This document shows positions 10,201-19,760 of a DNA stretch of 48,168 nucleotides, piece after piece; position 1 is the first letter of the stretch; each line of letters starts with the position of its first letter. The stretch is from Bugula neritina (taxonomy: Eukaryota; Bryozoa; Gymnolaemata; Cheilostomatida; Bugulidae): assembly GCA_964035545.1 (NCBI GenBank), contig OZ037772.1, forward strand, positions 13,300,818 to 13,348,985, read 5' to 3'. Below the pieces are notes generated by a model, which saw only the letters and a program-made list of their open reading frames with translations, was not told the origin of the DNA and did not search any database. Made by a program: the position numbers and the translations under genes.

Positions 10201-12963
10201 CTGTCTGACACTTAATACAATATACTATCCTGTCTGACACTTAATACAATATATTAGGCTGTCTGACACTTAATATAATATACTATCCTGTCTGACGCTT
10301 AATATAATATACTATCCTGTCTGACGCTTAATACAATATACTATACTGTCTGACACTTAATACAATATACTATCCTGTCTGACACTTAATACAATATATT
10401 ATGCTGTCTGACACTTAATACAATATGCTATCCTGTCTGACACCTAATATAATATAATATCCTGTCTGACGCTTAATACAATATACTATCCTGTCTGACA
10501 CTTAATACAATATATTATGCTGTCTGACACTTAATACATAATAATTATAAGGAAAATATTTTTTTTTTATTTCATAGAATGCAACTTCAGGCAGGAAGTG
10601 GCTTTGCACATGCCCAGCTGAGTTTACTGGCCAATTGTGTGATACAGTGGTAGGTGAGTAAACATCTCTTTATTTGATCATTAAAGATACCTGTTACCTG
10701 TATAATATATACAGTATAACATATACAGTATAATATATACAGTATAACATATACAGTATAACATATACAGTACAACATATACAGTATAACATATACAGTA
10801 TAACATATACAGTATTATATATACAGTATAACATATACAGTACAACATATACAGTATAACATATACAGTATAACATATACAGTATTATATATACAGTATA
10901 ACATATACAGTATAACATATACAGTATAACATATACAGTATAACATATACAGTATTATATATACAGTATAACATATACAGTATAACATATACAGTATTAT
11001 ATATACATGGTTATATATATACAATATTGTATTTACTATATAATATATACAGTATTGTATGTACATGGTTATATATACAGTATTGTATTTAGTTATTTGC
11101 TGTATAATATATACAGTATTATATATACAGTATTATATATACAGTATTATATATACAGTATTATATATACATGGTTATATATATACAATATTGTATTTAC
11201 TATATAATATATACAGTATTGTATGTACATGGTTATATATACAGTATTGTATTTAGTTATTTGCTGTATAATATATACAGTATTATATATACAGTATTAT
11301 ATATACAGTATTATATATACAGTATTATATATACAGTATTATATATACATGGTTATATATACAGTATTATATATACAGTATTATATATACAGTATTATAT
11401 ATACAGTATTATATATACATGGTTATATATACAGTATTATATATACAGTATTATATATACAGTATTATATATACAGTATTATATATACAGTATTATATAT
11501 ACAGTATAATATATACAGTATAATATATACAGTATAACATGTTGCAGAGAATATACTTGATGAAAACAGAGATGATATTATAGATGGACTTCAAAATAGG
11601 AAACAGTTGGTGCAAACTATTGGTAAGTCGCTGTGTGTGTTGAGGGATATAATATAATATAGTATGGTATACTATAATATATTACAGTATAATATAGTAT
11701 GGTATACTATAATATATTACAGTATAATATAGTATGATATACTATAATATATTACAGTATAATATAGTATGATATACTATAATATATTACAGTATAATAT
11801 AGTATGGTATACTATAATATTTTACAGTATAATATAGTATGATATACTATAATTTGTTACAGTATAATATAGTATGATATACTATAATATATTACAGTAT
11901 AATATAGTATGATATACTATAATATATTACAGTATAATATAGTATGGTATACTATAATATTTTACAGTATAATATAGTATGATATACTATAATTTGTTAC
12001 AGTATAATATAGTATGATATACTATAATATATTACAGTATAATATAGTATGGTATACTATAATATATTACAGTATAATATAGTATGGTATACTATAATAT
12101 ATTACAGTATAATATAGTATGGTATACTATAATATTTTACAGTATAATATAGTATGATACACTATAATATATTACAGTATAATATAGTATGATATACTAT
12201 AATATGTTACAGTATAATATAGTATGGTATACTATAATATATTACAGTATAATATAGTATGGTATACTATAATATGTTACAGCATAATATAGTATAAATT
12301 ACAATATGTTTGCCAACAGGGGGAGTGCTGATTGCCGTGGTTACAATTGTCTTTGGCTTCGCTACTTACTACTTCATAAAGAATTATGGGAATGCAAAAG
12401 TTGCAGACGGGAGAGCATTTCAGCGAAATCAACAAAGGCTAGGTATATATTACTTTATTGTATTACTGTATTATAATAATATATTGTATTACTATATTAT
12501 ATTACTATATTATATTACTGTGTTGTGTTATATTGCTTTATTATACTACTACATTATACACAGTTAAGTGTATGTTACTGTATATATTATATATTACTAC
12601 AATACATTGCTACGTTAGTTATATATAATTTATATAATATGATCCCATGTAAGGTATAAATAATCAAATTGCAACATTATATTAGGTATATACTATACTA
12701 TATTATATTATATGAAGTATATATAATACATCATACTATTATAGTATTTTACCTGTTATGTGATTGGTAAATTATAAAACAATGCTAGTAATAATTAGGA
12801 ATAATGATTTATTTATAATACATAAATTATAAGAAAAAATAATATATTCATAATATATAAATTAGAACTACTTAATAATATATAATTCATATTATATGAG
12901 TTGAAAGTGAAAATATATTTATTGCATTTTGTGACAGAACCGCCCAGTGCAGATCCCTTTTAA
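4275..12963 (+). CDS. two-pass membrane protein: Cys-rich tetrapeptide-repeat cytoplasmic domain, NHL-like propeller ectodomain, EGF module; 12 exons
   Basis: Exons: 4275-5130, 5504-5668, 6167-6352, 6644-6776, 7734-8006, 8878-9086, 9215-9412, 9684-9874, 10578-10653, 11548-11622, 12320-12442 and 12938-12963. They total 2511 nt (836 residues plus TAA), with phases agreeing at every junction. An in-frame TGA lies 21 bases before the ATG. Residues 50-206 are Cys-rich tetrad repeats. TM1 is about 239-261. Residues 286 to about 610 look like a beta-propeller, with a clear NHL unit at about 339-387 spliced across exons 2 and 3 (LTGLKEPGWVNDG, then SGMAVKHDGSELYISDTHN). Residues 608-715 are a Cys-containing linker. 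An EGF-like module spans about 714-758 (CLNGGIC at 726-732, CTCP at 747-750, C758), split between exons 8 and 9. A short acidic stalk precedes TM2 (about 790-807), followed by a 29-residue tail. By family logic the propeller and EGF are extracellular and both ends cytoplasmic. No ligand or function can be named. The acceptor of intron 1 has a poor pyrimidine tract and is the least sure junction. Confidence 0.85.
4422..4892 (+). repeat. coding 12-bp minisatellite: Cys-rich tetrapeptide repeat (residues 50-206)
   Basis: Within exon 1 the DNA has a degenerate 12-bp period, seen as tetrads such as AYNE-VYSK-AYNE-VYSK and VDSE-VGSE-VNSE-VGSK. Cysteine tetrads (GCS, CKCQ, CKCN, CQCE) interrupt these and cluster CxC motifs. 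About 39 units. Several other frames on both strands are open because the period is a multiple of three, and they are shadows. The domain precedes TM1 and is predicted to be cytoplasmic. CxC clusters could bind metal or be lipid-modified; neither is shown. Confidence 0.85.
5311..5435. repeat. 62-bp perfect palindrome with a 1-base spacer in intron 1
   Basis: Bases 5311-5372 are the exact reverse complement of 5374-5435, with a single T at 5373 between them. The arms are built of ATAACAATAACATCTA-like words. The element ends about 68 bases before the proposed acceptor of intron 1 (5503/5504). It could form a DNA cruciform or a long intronic RNA hairpin. Confidence 0.95.
5700..6148. repeat. 32-40-bp minisatellite filling intron 2
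   Basis: About 12 copies of a unit containing GCATGTAGTAGGCTATATATA followed by a (TA)n or (CATA)n tract of variable length. Later copies settle to exactly 32 bp with CATACATACGCATGTAG. It sits between the two halves of the NHL unit. Confidence 0.9.
6425..6642. repeat. 22-bp minisatellite filling intron 3
   Basis: About ten copies of TATTACTACTATGTATATCAC plus G, running directly into the acceptor TATTACTAG of exon 4. The last unit therefore supplies the splice acceptor. Confidence 0.9.
6787..7715. repeat. 18/21/24-bp minisatellite filling intron 4
   Basis: About 45 copies of ACTGTATAACTATAGTAATAT in which the terminal TAT/TAA triplet block varies, so unit lengths step by three (18, 21, 24). 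The array fills nearly the whole 957-bp intron. The stepping keeps frames open on both strands, giving long false ORFs of N, Y, S, I, L and V, Q. Confidence 0.95.
8007..8865. repeat. 12-bp minisatellite filling intron 5
   Basis: About 70 copies of ACTGTAGTGTGT and variants (GTATACTGTAGT, GTAATATGTACT). It starts within a few bases of the donor GTGAGT and stops about 25 bases before the acceptor GTTTTAG. The Val/Cys/Thr and Cys/Ser/Val/Tyr open frames here are repeat artefacts. Confidence 0.95.
9108..9155. repeat. 14-bp short tandem repeat in intron 6
   Basis: Three copies of TAGCACATATAACY and a partial fourth. Intron 6 is the shortest (128 bp) and carries the smallest array in this gene. 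Confidence 0.75.
9445..9672. repeat. CTA-stepped minisatellite filling intron 7
   Basis: About 13 units of (CTA)n-ACTGAATA, with n varying and some copies reading CTAATAACTGAATA. Most units contain TACTAAC, the strict yeast-type branch-point sequence. The acceptor of exon 8 (CTGTTATAG) follows within a few bases. Confidence 0.9.
9888..10540. repeat. 29-bp minisatellite filling intron 8
   Basis: About 22 copies of ACAATATACTATCCTGTCTG plus ACACTTAAT, varying mainly at TATACTATCC, TATATTATGC and TATGCTATCC. It sits between the two halves of the EGF module and is followed by a T-rich tract and the exon 9 acceptor. Confidence 0.95.
10700..11535. repeat. 14-bp minisatellite with an embedded higher-order duplication, intron 9
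   Basis: Units of TATAACATATACAG and TATTATATATACAG alternate. From about 11006 a longer segment holding ATGGTTATATATATACAATA and ATTTAGTTATTTGCTG recurs about 164 bases downstream (11007 versus 11171). This shows a second level of duplication inside the array. Each unit ends in ACAG, like a 3' splice site. Confidence 0.9.
11650..12290. repeat. 35-bp minisatellite filling intron 10
   Basis: About 18 copies of AGTATAATATAGTATGATAT plus ACTATAATATATTAC, with GG/GA and ATATATT/ATATTTT/ATTTGTT variants. It lies between the stalk exon and the TM2 exon. Confidence 0.95.
12443..12937 (+). other. intron 11, AT-rich without a regular array
   Basis: Donor GTATAT follows CTAG, and the acceptor TTGTGACAG precedes the last eight codons. 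It contains a short (TTACTATATTATA)n stretch near 12470-12530 but otherwise only irregular AT-rich sequence. It is the only sizeable intron of this gene not dominated by tandem repeats. Confidence 0.7.
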
Positions 12964-12969
12964 TTACTG

Positions 12970-13200
12970 CAAGAGTTACTCAAATATTACACACAGATAT
13001 TACACACAGATATTACACACAGATATTACACACAGATATTACACACAGATATTACACACAGATATTACACACAGATATTACAAGGATATTATACACAGAT
13101 ATTACACACATATATTACACGAAGATATTACACGGATATTATACGCGGATATTACAAGGATATTACACACATATATTACACACAGATGTTACAAGGATAA
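12970..13200. repeat. 13-bp tandem repeat just after the stop codon
   Basis: About 16 copies of ACACAGATATTAC with degenerate later copies (ACAAGGATATTAC, ACACATATATTAC). It starts within about 15 bases of the TAA at 12961-12963 and would lie in the 3' untranslated region. Confidence 0.9.
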
Positions 13201-13430
13201 GACAAGACTACTTCATTTATGATTGTGTATTTAAAGCAAGTAGTTGTAATTACTAGAAGCTCTTTCATTAGAATTCACGTATCAGTACTGTTATTGCTTC
13301 ATCAGTCTTTAATACTACTTTTAATTAATTCCTGTGTTACAGCTTTAGTTTGTTATAGCAATGATATAATATGTTTTAAATGTAAATAATTGATTATAAT
13401 TACGTCGTACCTTTAAAATGTAAAGTGTAA

Positions 13431-13436
13431 AATAAA
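13431..13436 (+). promoter_or_regulatory. candidate polyadenylation signal of the receptor-like gene
   Basis: AATAAA lies about 470 bases beyond the stop codon and after the 13-bp array, followed by GT-containing sequence. It is the best placed poly(A) hexamer for the plus-strand gene. Confidence 0.45.
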
Positions 13437-13489
13437 GTGGAATTCCAATCTTTGCATACATATAATTTTAACGATCTATTCACAGCAAT

Positions 13490-13640
13490 ACGGCGTTACT
13501 ATATATACACTGCAGTCTGCAGCTCACTAGCCTTAAGTTCCCTTATGTATGACGCACCAATCACGTGACCTGCTCTGGACGACTTGACGCAGTAGCTGCA
13601 GAGTCAGACGGACTGACCACGCTGAGGATGTTCACATTCT
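13490..13640. promoter_or_regulatory. promoter-like patch
   Basis: This stretch has more C, G and CpG than its surroundings. It contains TATATATA, a CCAAT word overlapping a CACGTGA E-box (CACCAATCACGTGACC), and TGACGC words. A comparable CACGTGA cluster lies at 15450-15480. It is a possible start region for a rightward transcript; no gene is firmly attached. Confidence 0.3.
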
Positions 13641-13744
13641 TTAAATATTCACTCATCAGACATGCATATTTATATTTGGCAACTGTTCCAATTTTCAACA
13701 AAAGAGGTGTCAACTTGTGCTAAATTTAACTTTCAAACTCATAC

Positions 13745-13792
13745 ATGCCAGGTAAAGTTTTAATTGAACGTGATCGTGTCTTAAGAGAAAGA
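13745..13792 (+). CDS. possible short first coding exon (uncertain)
   Basis: ATG opens a 16-codon stretch (MPGKVLIERDRVLRER), followed by GTT and a consensus donor GTGAGT at about 13796. It lies about 200 bases after a promoter-like patch. I do not recognise the peptide, and no continuing exon is certain. The frame reads on only a few more codons to TAA if unspliced. Confidence 0.15.
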
Positions 13793-14079
13793 GTTGTGAG
13801 TATCCCTGAGTAATTTTCGCCTCTCACTTTATGGCGGTCGTATAAAGTTCTTTTAAGTATGATGAAAAATGGAATATTCAGTTTAAGCTGCTGTAACTAA
13901 AACAAGTTAGGTTTCTGATTCAAAGAAATTTCTTTCCTGGTTCTGTAGACTATGTCGATTTTGTCATGATAAAAATTTTCAATACTCTAGATTTTACAGT
14001 CTATAATTTATCTCATACATACATACATACATACATAAATACTTCACTATTGGGGTGTATGTTCGTAGTTTGGAGATTG

Positions 14080-14180
14080 GGTTTAAGGTGAGGATTTTGG
14101 GTTCCAGAGTTTGAGGGTGGGGATTTGAGTTAGTAGGTGAGAGTTTAGGGTGAAGGGTTTGGGGTTTGATTTTGGGAACA
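14080..14180. repeat. degenerate GGGTTT/GAGTTT-rich patch
   Basis: About 100 bases of irregular G/T-rich words (GGGTTTAAGG, GGGTTCC, GAGTTTGAGGG, GGGTTTGGGGTTTG), all with the G-rich strand on plus. It resembles a decayed stretch of the (GGGGTTT)n satellite at the window end. The final 15 bases are nearly intact units. Confidence 0.55.
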
Positions 14181-14784
14181 TTTAAAATCAGTGTGCCATT
14201 TTTACCTACTTTTTTATTTATGCCATTGTTACCATTTTACATACGCCAGTTTTACCTAAAATCATTCTAGGTTTCAACAATTGCAACCGACACATAGCAG
14301 ACAAAGCAGAGTTTTGGTGCCATCCAATACCACCTTACCATGTCAGGTATAATTCTTGTCAATTCAAAGTAAAGAGCAATTGCCTCAACCTGCAGAGTGG
14401 TCAAGAATAGGGCCAGGCTTGCACAAAAGCATAAACTGCAGCCATTACATTCATAACTGAACTGGCTTGTGTTTTATAACATAATAATAACAATAATATA
14501 ACTATGATAATTATACAATATGCAAATATAATATAACGAAATACATTGCATTGAATTATATATCATCATTATGTCAGTCATACAACTTCTTCGCTTTTCG
14601 AAAAGGGAGAAATTAATAGTCAACATTTAGGAAAGAGGGGGGGGGGGAGAATAGTTTCTCTAAGTCACCTATTCAATTTCTTTATGTCTCTTTGCGATGT
14701 TAATTTGTGTTTCTCTTTTTGATAGTTAATTTAGCATAGTCTATCTTCTTTTCCTGTTTATTTTGCCCTAAACATGATTGAAAA

Positions 14785-15243
14785 TATGTTGTGGTGGGTT
14801 TTACTGATTTTGAGTATCGTAAACTCACCGAGTAATATATATATTGTAGCCTTGGGGTAAGCTCAGTGTCGGTGTGCAGTTGCGGGTTAATAGCTTGGCT
14901 GCGAGGTAACTCCAGCTCCTGTCCGTCTGGTAGGGGTGAAGTTGAGACTCCGGGTTAGAGTAGTTGGCTGGTGGTGCTCCTCCGTCTATGGTCCTGAGCT
15001 AGCACTCACAAACGTACTCTAACACATCCTAATTGGGTTGCAAATTTCTATATAAATATTTTCAATCGTTCTTCAATCAGTCTCAAGTCTCTCATTCCCC
15101 CATTTGCACTAGGTTATATAGCTACGACACTCACACAAGCCACACCCACGCTATAAGTAATATTAATGTCAAACTTAGAGTTGTGCACCCCACACACATG
15201 CAACAACAAGAGATGACAACTACACATATTTATAATACTTATA
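14785..15243. mobile_element. about 460-bp insertion specific to copy L (possible mobile element)
   Basis: Copy R3 runs straight from the equivalent of CATGATTG to ATGCTGC (around 33660-33680). Copy L has about 460 extra bases between these points. The insert is richer in G+C at 14850-15010, begins near TGTTGTGG, and contains TATATAAATATT. Ends and target duplication are not clear to me. A solo LTR or a SINE are both possible. Confidence 0.35.
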
Positions 15244-15439
15244 AATGCTGCTTAAATTAAGGGGACAAATTTTTAAAAGTATTTGATTGCTACATCTATG
15301 TTTTCCCTTCATTAGATTCTGAAACTTGAAGCACTAAAATTAGCGTACATTTTCTTTGCTGCATACAGATCACTGATTTGGTAATGCCATTGGAACCTTC
15401 AGGGTGATGATGAGTCATGAAATATAACACATGGCGCAG

Positions 15440-15555
15440 CAATTGTCACGTGATCAGTTACAGATGACTGAGCACGTGATCAGTTACAGACGACTGAGCC
15501 CGTTTGCTGCGCTGTCATTAGTAAGTTGCTCAACTGAAACTGTCATTGCACGAAG
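15440..15555 (+). promoter_or_regulatory. E-box promoter-like patch and first exon-like segment (E1) of copy L
   Basis: Two CACGTGATCAGTTACAGA words lie 30 bases apart, followed by a GC-richer stretch ending in GCACGAAG|GTAATC, a good donor at 15555/15556. Copy R3 carries a reverse version (CACGTGAT near 33460, donor at 33329/33328). The layout suggests a transcription start feeding the downstream exon-like islands. Confidence 0.45.
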
Positions 15556-16209
15556 GTAATCCTTTATAATTTAGCATTTTATTTAATATTTTTTACTAAC
15601 CTTTTACTGACTGTTTTTGTATTTATTCATAGGCTTGGAATTCACATTGAATATTGTATTTAATTGATAGGTTACTACCCATTTCTAGTCAATTTGATTC
15701 TGCAGTCATTTGAGCAGATGCAACTGCAAAGCTTATAATAAACTTCAATTTAGCTTAGCTTCAAGTTGGCTTAATTTCAACAAAACTTTTGCCCTGTTCT
15801 TCTCTGGTCTGTTGAATTACGCTACAAAATCAATACTACGAATAATAGTATAATTGAAATCAAATGTTTTAAATTTTTTCACTGTAGCCTTACCAGTACA
15901 ATCAAGTTGAACTTATGCCCAATGGTTTCATTTGTTTGACTTTATTTCAGTTACATACTCATCATGGTCATAATCATTCCTCGGAATTGACAAGTTGAAT
16001 ATTCAGTTTAAGCTGCTGTAACTATAAAAGCAAGTTATGTTTCTGGTTCAAAGAAATTTCTTTTCTGGTTCTGTAGACTATGTTTATTTTATCACGATGT
16101 AAATTTCCAATACTCTAGATTTTAGAGCCTATGCCTATATGAGTTGTCTCATACATGTCTGTCATTTATTCAAAAAATTTAATTTGTCAAATGTCTTTTT
16201 GTTTTTTAG

Positions 16210-16324
16210 AATGTCTCCAAGCAGCTCAGATATTCACACATTAGAGAACATATGGTCTACACCAGGAAGATAGGACCTAGCCAACTGTGGTCAGTTCTGA
16301 GAGCCCCATTTTGGTTATGATTAG
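16210..16324 (+). ncRNA. exon-like island E2 (115 nt) of a duplicated transcript
   Basis: It is bounded by TTTTTTAG and AG|GTATTT. The same 115-nt block with intact splice sites occurs in reverse at 26384-26498 and again near 28750-28862 and 32585-32692. One frame stays open for about 28-34 codons in all four copies (QLRYSHIREHM core) and ends at a stop near the 3' edge. Either a short coding exon or an untranslated exon is possible. Confidence 0.5.
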
Positions 16325-16647
16325 GTATTTATTATTTATGATAACTTACTGTGTTTTCAATTTTACAGGATTACAGGGAAAGAATTATCTTGTACTTCTT
16401 GTATTTTTCTTGATAACTGATGTCCATAATTCATGTATATCTATTTCTGTTTGAAGTGGTAGTAACAATGTTATGGTTTATTTATTATTTTAGCCTTGTT
16501 AACTCCAAGTCTTGTGAATTTGTTCAAGTTAATCACTTGTAGTCAGTAGACTAGTATCTCAGCTCTGCAAACATTTACTATTAACTAATTAAAATAAAAT
16601 GTTTTATATATTAAGGTAGTTTAGAATATTCCTTGTCTGTTTTGTAG

Positions 16648-16782
16648 TTGTGTTTAACCACATGCAGATAGAAGTCACCTTGCTATCAAGACCAGTTTTA
16701 TATCCATGAGATGCTCACAAGCCGACATGTAGAAGTTGCCTTCTCTCTGTGTTTAATTCATCAAAACCTTCCATTGGTTCAG
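16648..16782 (+). ncRNA. exon-like island E3 (135 nt) of a duplicated transcript
   Basis: Acceptor TGTTTTGTAG and donor CAG|GTATGT bound 135 nt. The reverse copy 25916-26050 is also exactly 135 nt with intact GT/AG, and further copies lie near 28313-28449 and 32136-32271. All three forward frames contain stops in copy L, so it looks untranslated. Confidence 0.5.
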
Positions 16783-16925
16783 GTATGTGTCTAAATGAAT
16801 TGTTTATTGTAACAATATTTACTCTTTCCCTGTGTTATGTGCTATTAGATATTAGCATTCATAAAGCTACTACCAGTGCACGGCAATGAGGTGAAATCAG
16901 TTGACCCATGATATCTGCTCCTTAC

Positions 16926-17216
16926 TTACATTCTAGCTCCTAGGGGATAGCTACTCTCATAAATGATGTTAGATTCAGCTTTTTCTACCTTCCCTTGGAC
17001 AAAGTTTGATTTAAGATAAGCATAACAAGCGTTACTACTCAAATAGTGAAGCATGTGCTTTTGATAAAAGTGGCAATATAATTGTATAAAGTGTAGAATA
17101 TATAACTTTGGAAAGTTGTGCACATAGAACTGTATAGAGTGATGATTAAAATGCAACTGTGTGAGTGGGGTACATAAAATATTCATACTATATGTCCTGT
17201 TAGCTATGCAATCCAC
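16926..17216 (-). other. small open frame conserved in both palindrome arms (doubtful)
   Basis: A minus-strand frame of up to 96 codons, whose counterpart is at 25588-25839 on plus in the inverted arm. They share about 70 residues (cores FYVHNFPKLYIL and QGKVEKAESNIIYESSY), with one in-frame codon gained or lost and several substitutions. No domain is recognised, and there is no convincing promoter. Shared openness may simply reflect recent duplication. Confidence 0.2.
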
Positions 17217-17427
17217 TGTGGATTGATTTTGCAGTGTAACACTTGGCTGTTTTTCTGCTTTTAGTTTTAAAAAATTATGGCTGTTTATTTCATTTAAGAA
17301 TTTCCAAACATGTTTCTAATAAAAGTTAAAACAGCTCATTGTAATACCTCTTGCAAACCTTACCCAGCTTTAGCTATGTATGTAACCTTCCTGGCTCAAA
17401 CTCAGTGCTGGTTTGTTTCACTTACAG

Positions 17428-17523
17428 GTTACTGATGGCTGCTTCATAATGTTCCTTCTGGATGTTTAGTTATCAGTTGGAGTTGTTTGATCTTTGCTTG
17501 ACCTGAGCTGTTTTCAGACTGAG
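17428..17523 (+). ncRNA. exon-like island E4 (96 nt) of a duplicated transcript
   Basis: CACTTACAG precedes it and GAG|GTGAAC ends it. The reverse copy 30786-30881 is also exactly 96 nt with both splice sites kept. I found no similar protein. Confidence 0.45.
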
Positions 17524-18286
17524 GTGAACTGCATACTACTCTATTTGCAGTGTGAGGTTAGCTGGTTATTATACCTTTTGCATGTCTAATTTTTTAGTAG
17601 TGTGTTGGAATGTTTTGTATCTGTATCAGCTGTGATGTAAAGTATAGGCTTAATTTCTGTCAACATAAAACATATTATAGCCAGGAGAATATAAGCTCAG
17701 TAGAAGTGAAAATATATGCATCTTCTCCTTGTTTGTCTGAATTTCAATACAAAATTTAACTGAAGAAATGAGAAATCAGCACATGATTAGAATTTTATTT
17801 TAAGATTTTACTTTTTACGGTAATGAAATCATTGCCTTCATTGAAAACCATCAATAAGTAATTTATTTGACTTTGGAATTGTTTAAGCTGTTTCATGTAA
17901 ATGCTATAACCACACCTTATTCCAATTAAATGAGCACTCTTCAATCATATTTATTGTTTTGTCAATTTATTGCTAGTTGTGTGAAAACCTCTTATTAAAT
18001 AATATAAGTTTACATAGTGCTATGCTTGCTTCTGGTAAGAAAATGAAGTCTGGTTTTCATTTTAGATATTTTATTATGGTTCTGTCAACAAATCATGTTT
18101 TTTATTTAAATAATTATGACATTCTTCTATACATCTATACATAAATAAGAATATGAATTTTCTTTTGTACTTCTCCATTTTGCTTCTGTCGCTTTCTTTA
18201 CCACTGTTATATAAATTAGGCATTTTATTTCATTGTTTTTCATGATATGCGACTCTGCTTAAATATAGACTGCTTTCTTCTTGCAG

Positions 18287-18403
18287 TAACTGGTGTGATG
18301 GTCACATGGTCAGCTACTAGACAACCAACCAATTGGGTATAAAGTTAGACGAAGTCATTCTAGATTATTCTTCACATGTGTCAGCTGGATGAGCTATATT
18401 GAG
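18287..18403 (+). ncRNA. exon-like island E5 (117 nt) of a duplicated transcript
   Basis: A strong pyrimidine tract and CTTGCAG precede it, and GAG|GTAATT ends it. The reverse copy 24728-24844 is exactly 117 nt with intact sites, and another lies near 35130-35250. It is the last island before the PSMB7 exons in copies L and R1. Confidence 0.5.
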
Positions 18404-19760
18404 GTAATTCCTGTTGTTTTTAATATATAGAGATATTTATTGTAGCAGTCTAAAAGAAAGTAGCAAAGTGAAAACAGTTACATCATAAGTTGTAAGCGTA
18501 GTTGCAGCAAGAAGCAAGCGTAAAGATAGGTGAAAATGCTAGGTTGTTATACCAGTCAAAAAGGCCAGCTATATTTTGTTATAGTAGCCGTAATTAGTGT
18601 GGAAAAATTGTAATATATAGCTTGCATAGCTGTAATAATACATGAAAAGCTATAATGCATTAGGGAAAAACTTTCCCAACTTATGTAAAATCCCAACAAG
18701 TTAAGTATATAAGTATAACATGATTCCATAATTAAACTACTTATAGAATTATTCGGAAATTTTTAATTAATCACAATTCAACCAGTAAACAGTTTCAAAC
18801 TTTTCATCGAGTTGTATTTACAAGAATTACTAATAAAAGTTGCACTAAGGTTAAACTGATATATATTATTTTACTTCTCTGTGAGTGGATATGACTTGGA
18901 TGTTTTATGTGCCTCAACTTTACCTGATTATACATACCTGTGGTGGTTGATGTCTACTTTTATATCATAATTATATTATTTTACCCTATCAGCTAAATAT
19001 TCCAATTTTAAATTACTATAGGGAATAGGTTTTAGCAGTAGCAGCTTAATTTAGCCAAAGTCTCACATAACTTAACTATATACCTCTGGTATTATGCATT
19101 ATACAATATACTTATTTTCTGAAGTCTCTAAAACTAGTTTTTGATGCTTCAACTAAATTTTGTTGCTTTAAAGTCACTTTTATTGTGGATGTCTGCTTTG
19201 ATTTCTCTATATAATTGTTGGTGTGCCATGCATGGGTTTTAAAGCTGTAAACACTGTTTTACGTTTCACAAGATATATATTATTGTATCCTATATTATCA
19301 TGATATGTTAGTTATAAAAAAATTTCACTTGTCAAAAAGTGGTGATTTATATAGTTGATAGTCATGAAAGGGGGGAATATTAGGAAAAGGTTGGGAATTT
19401 GTGTGTTATATGTTTCTACTGCACTTTAAGGGAGAAAATATGTTGTCCGCATCAACTATCCTGCATAACCCATTGGCTGTTGACATTTGGGCATACATGC
19501 TTTTACAGATACACTGTATAAGGCTTGAAAGTTGTTGGGACAGTACATGAGCAGGGAAAGCTTTTGTTGAATCATTACAGCATTAGTTGTATCAACATAG
19601 CTATAATGTTAGCTACATTATGCTATGTTAGCTACAGTAGCTACATTATGTTTTCCTCTGTTGTGTTATTTGCTTGTGTACAGCTATTTTGGCTATTTCA
19701 GAAAAAAGCTATTTTCTAGACTAATATAAACCCTGCACTTTCAGCTCTCTCTTCATTCAG

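Noticed and set aside
15033-15260. 75-codon plus-strand frame
   Set aside because: It lies in the copy-L-specific insertion, with no domain, no similarity recognised and composition like its surroundings.
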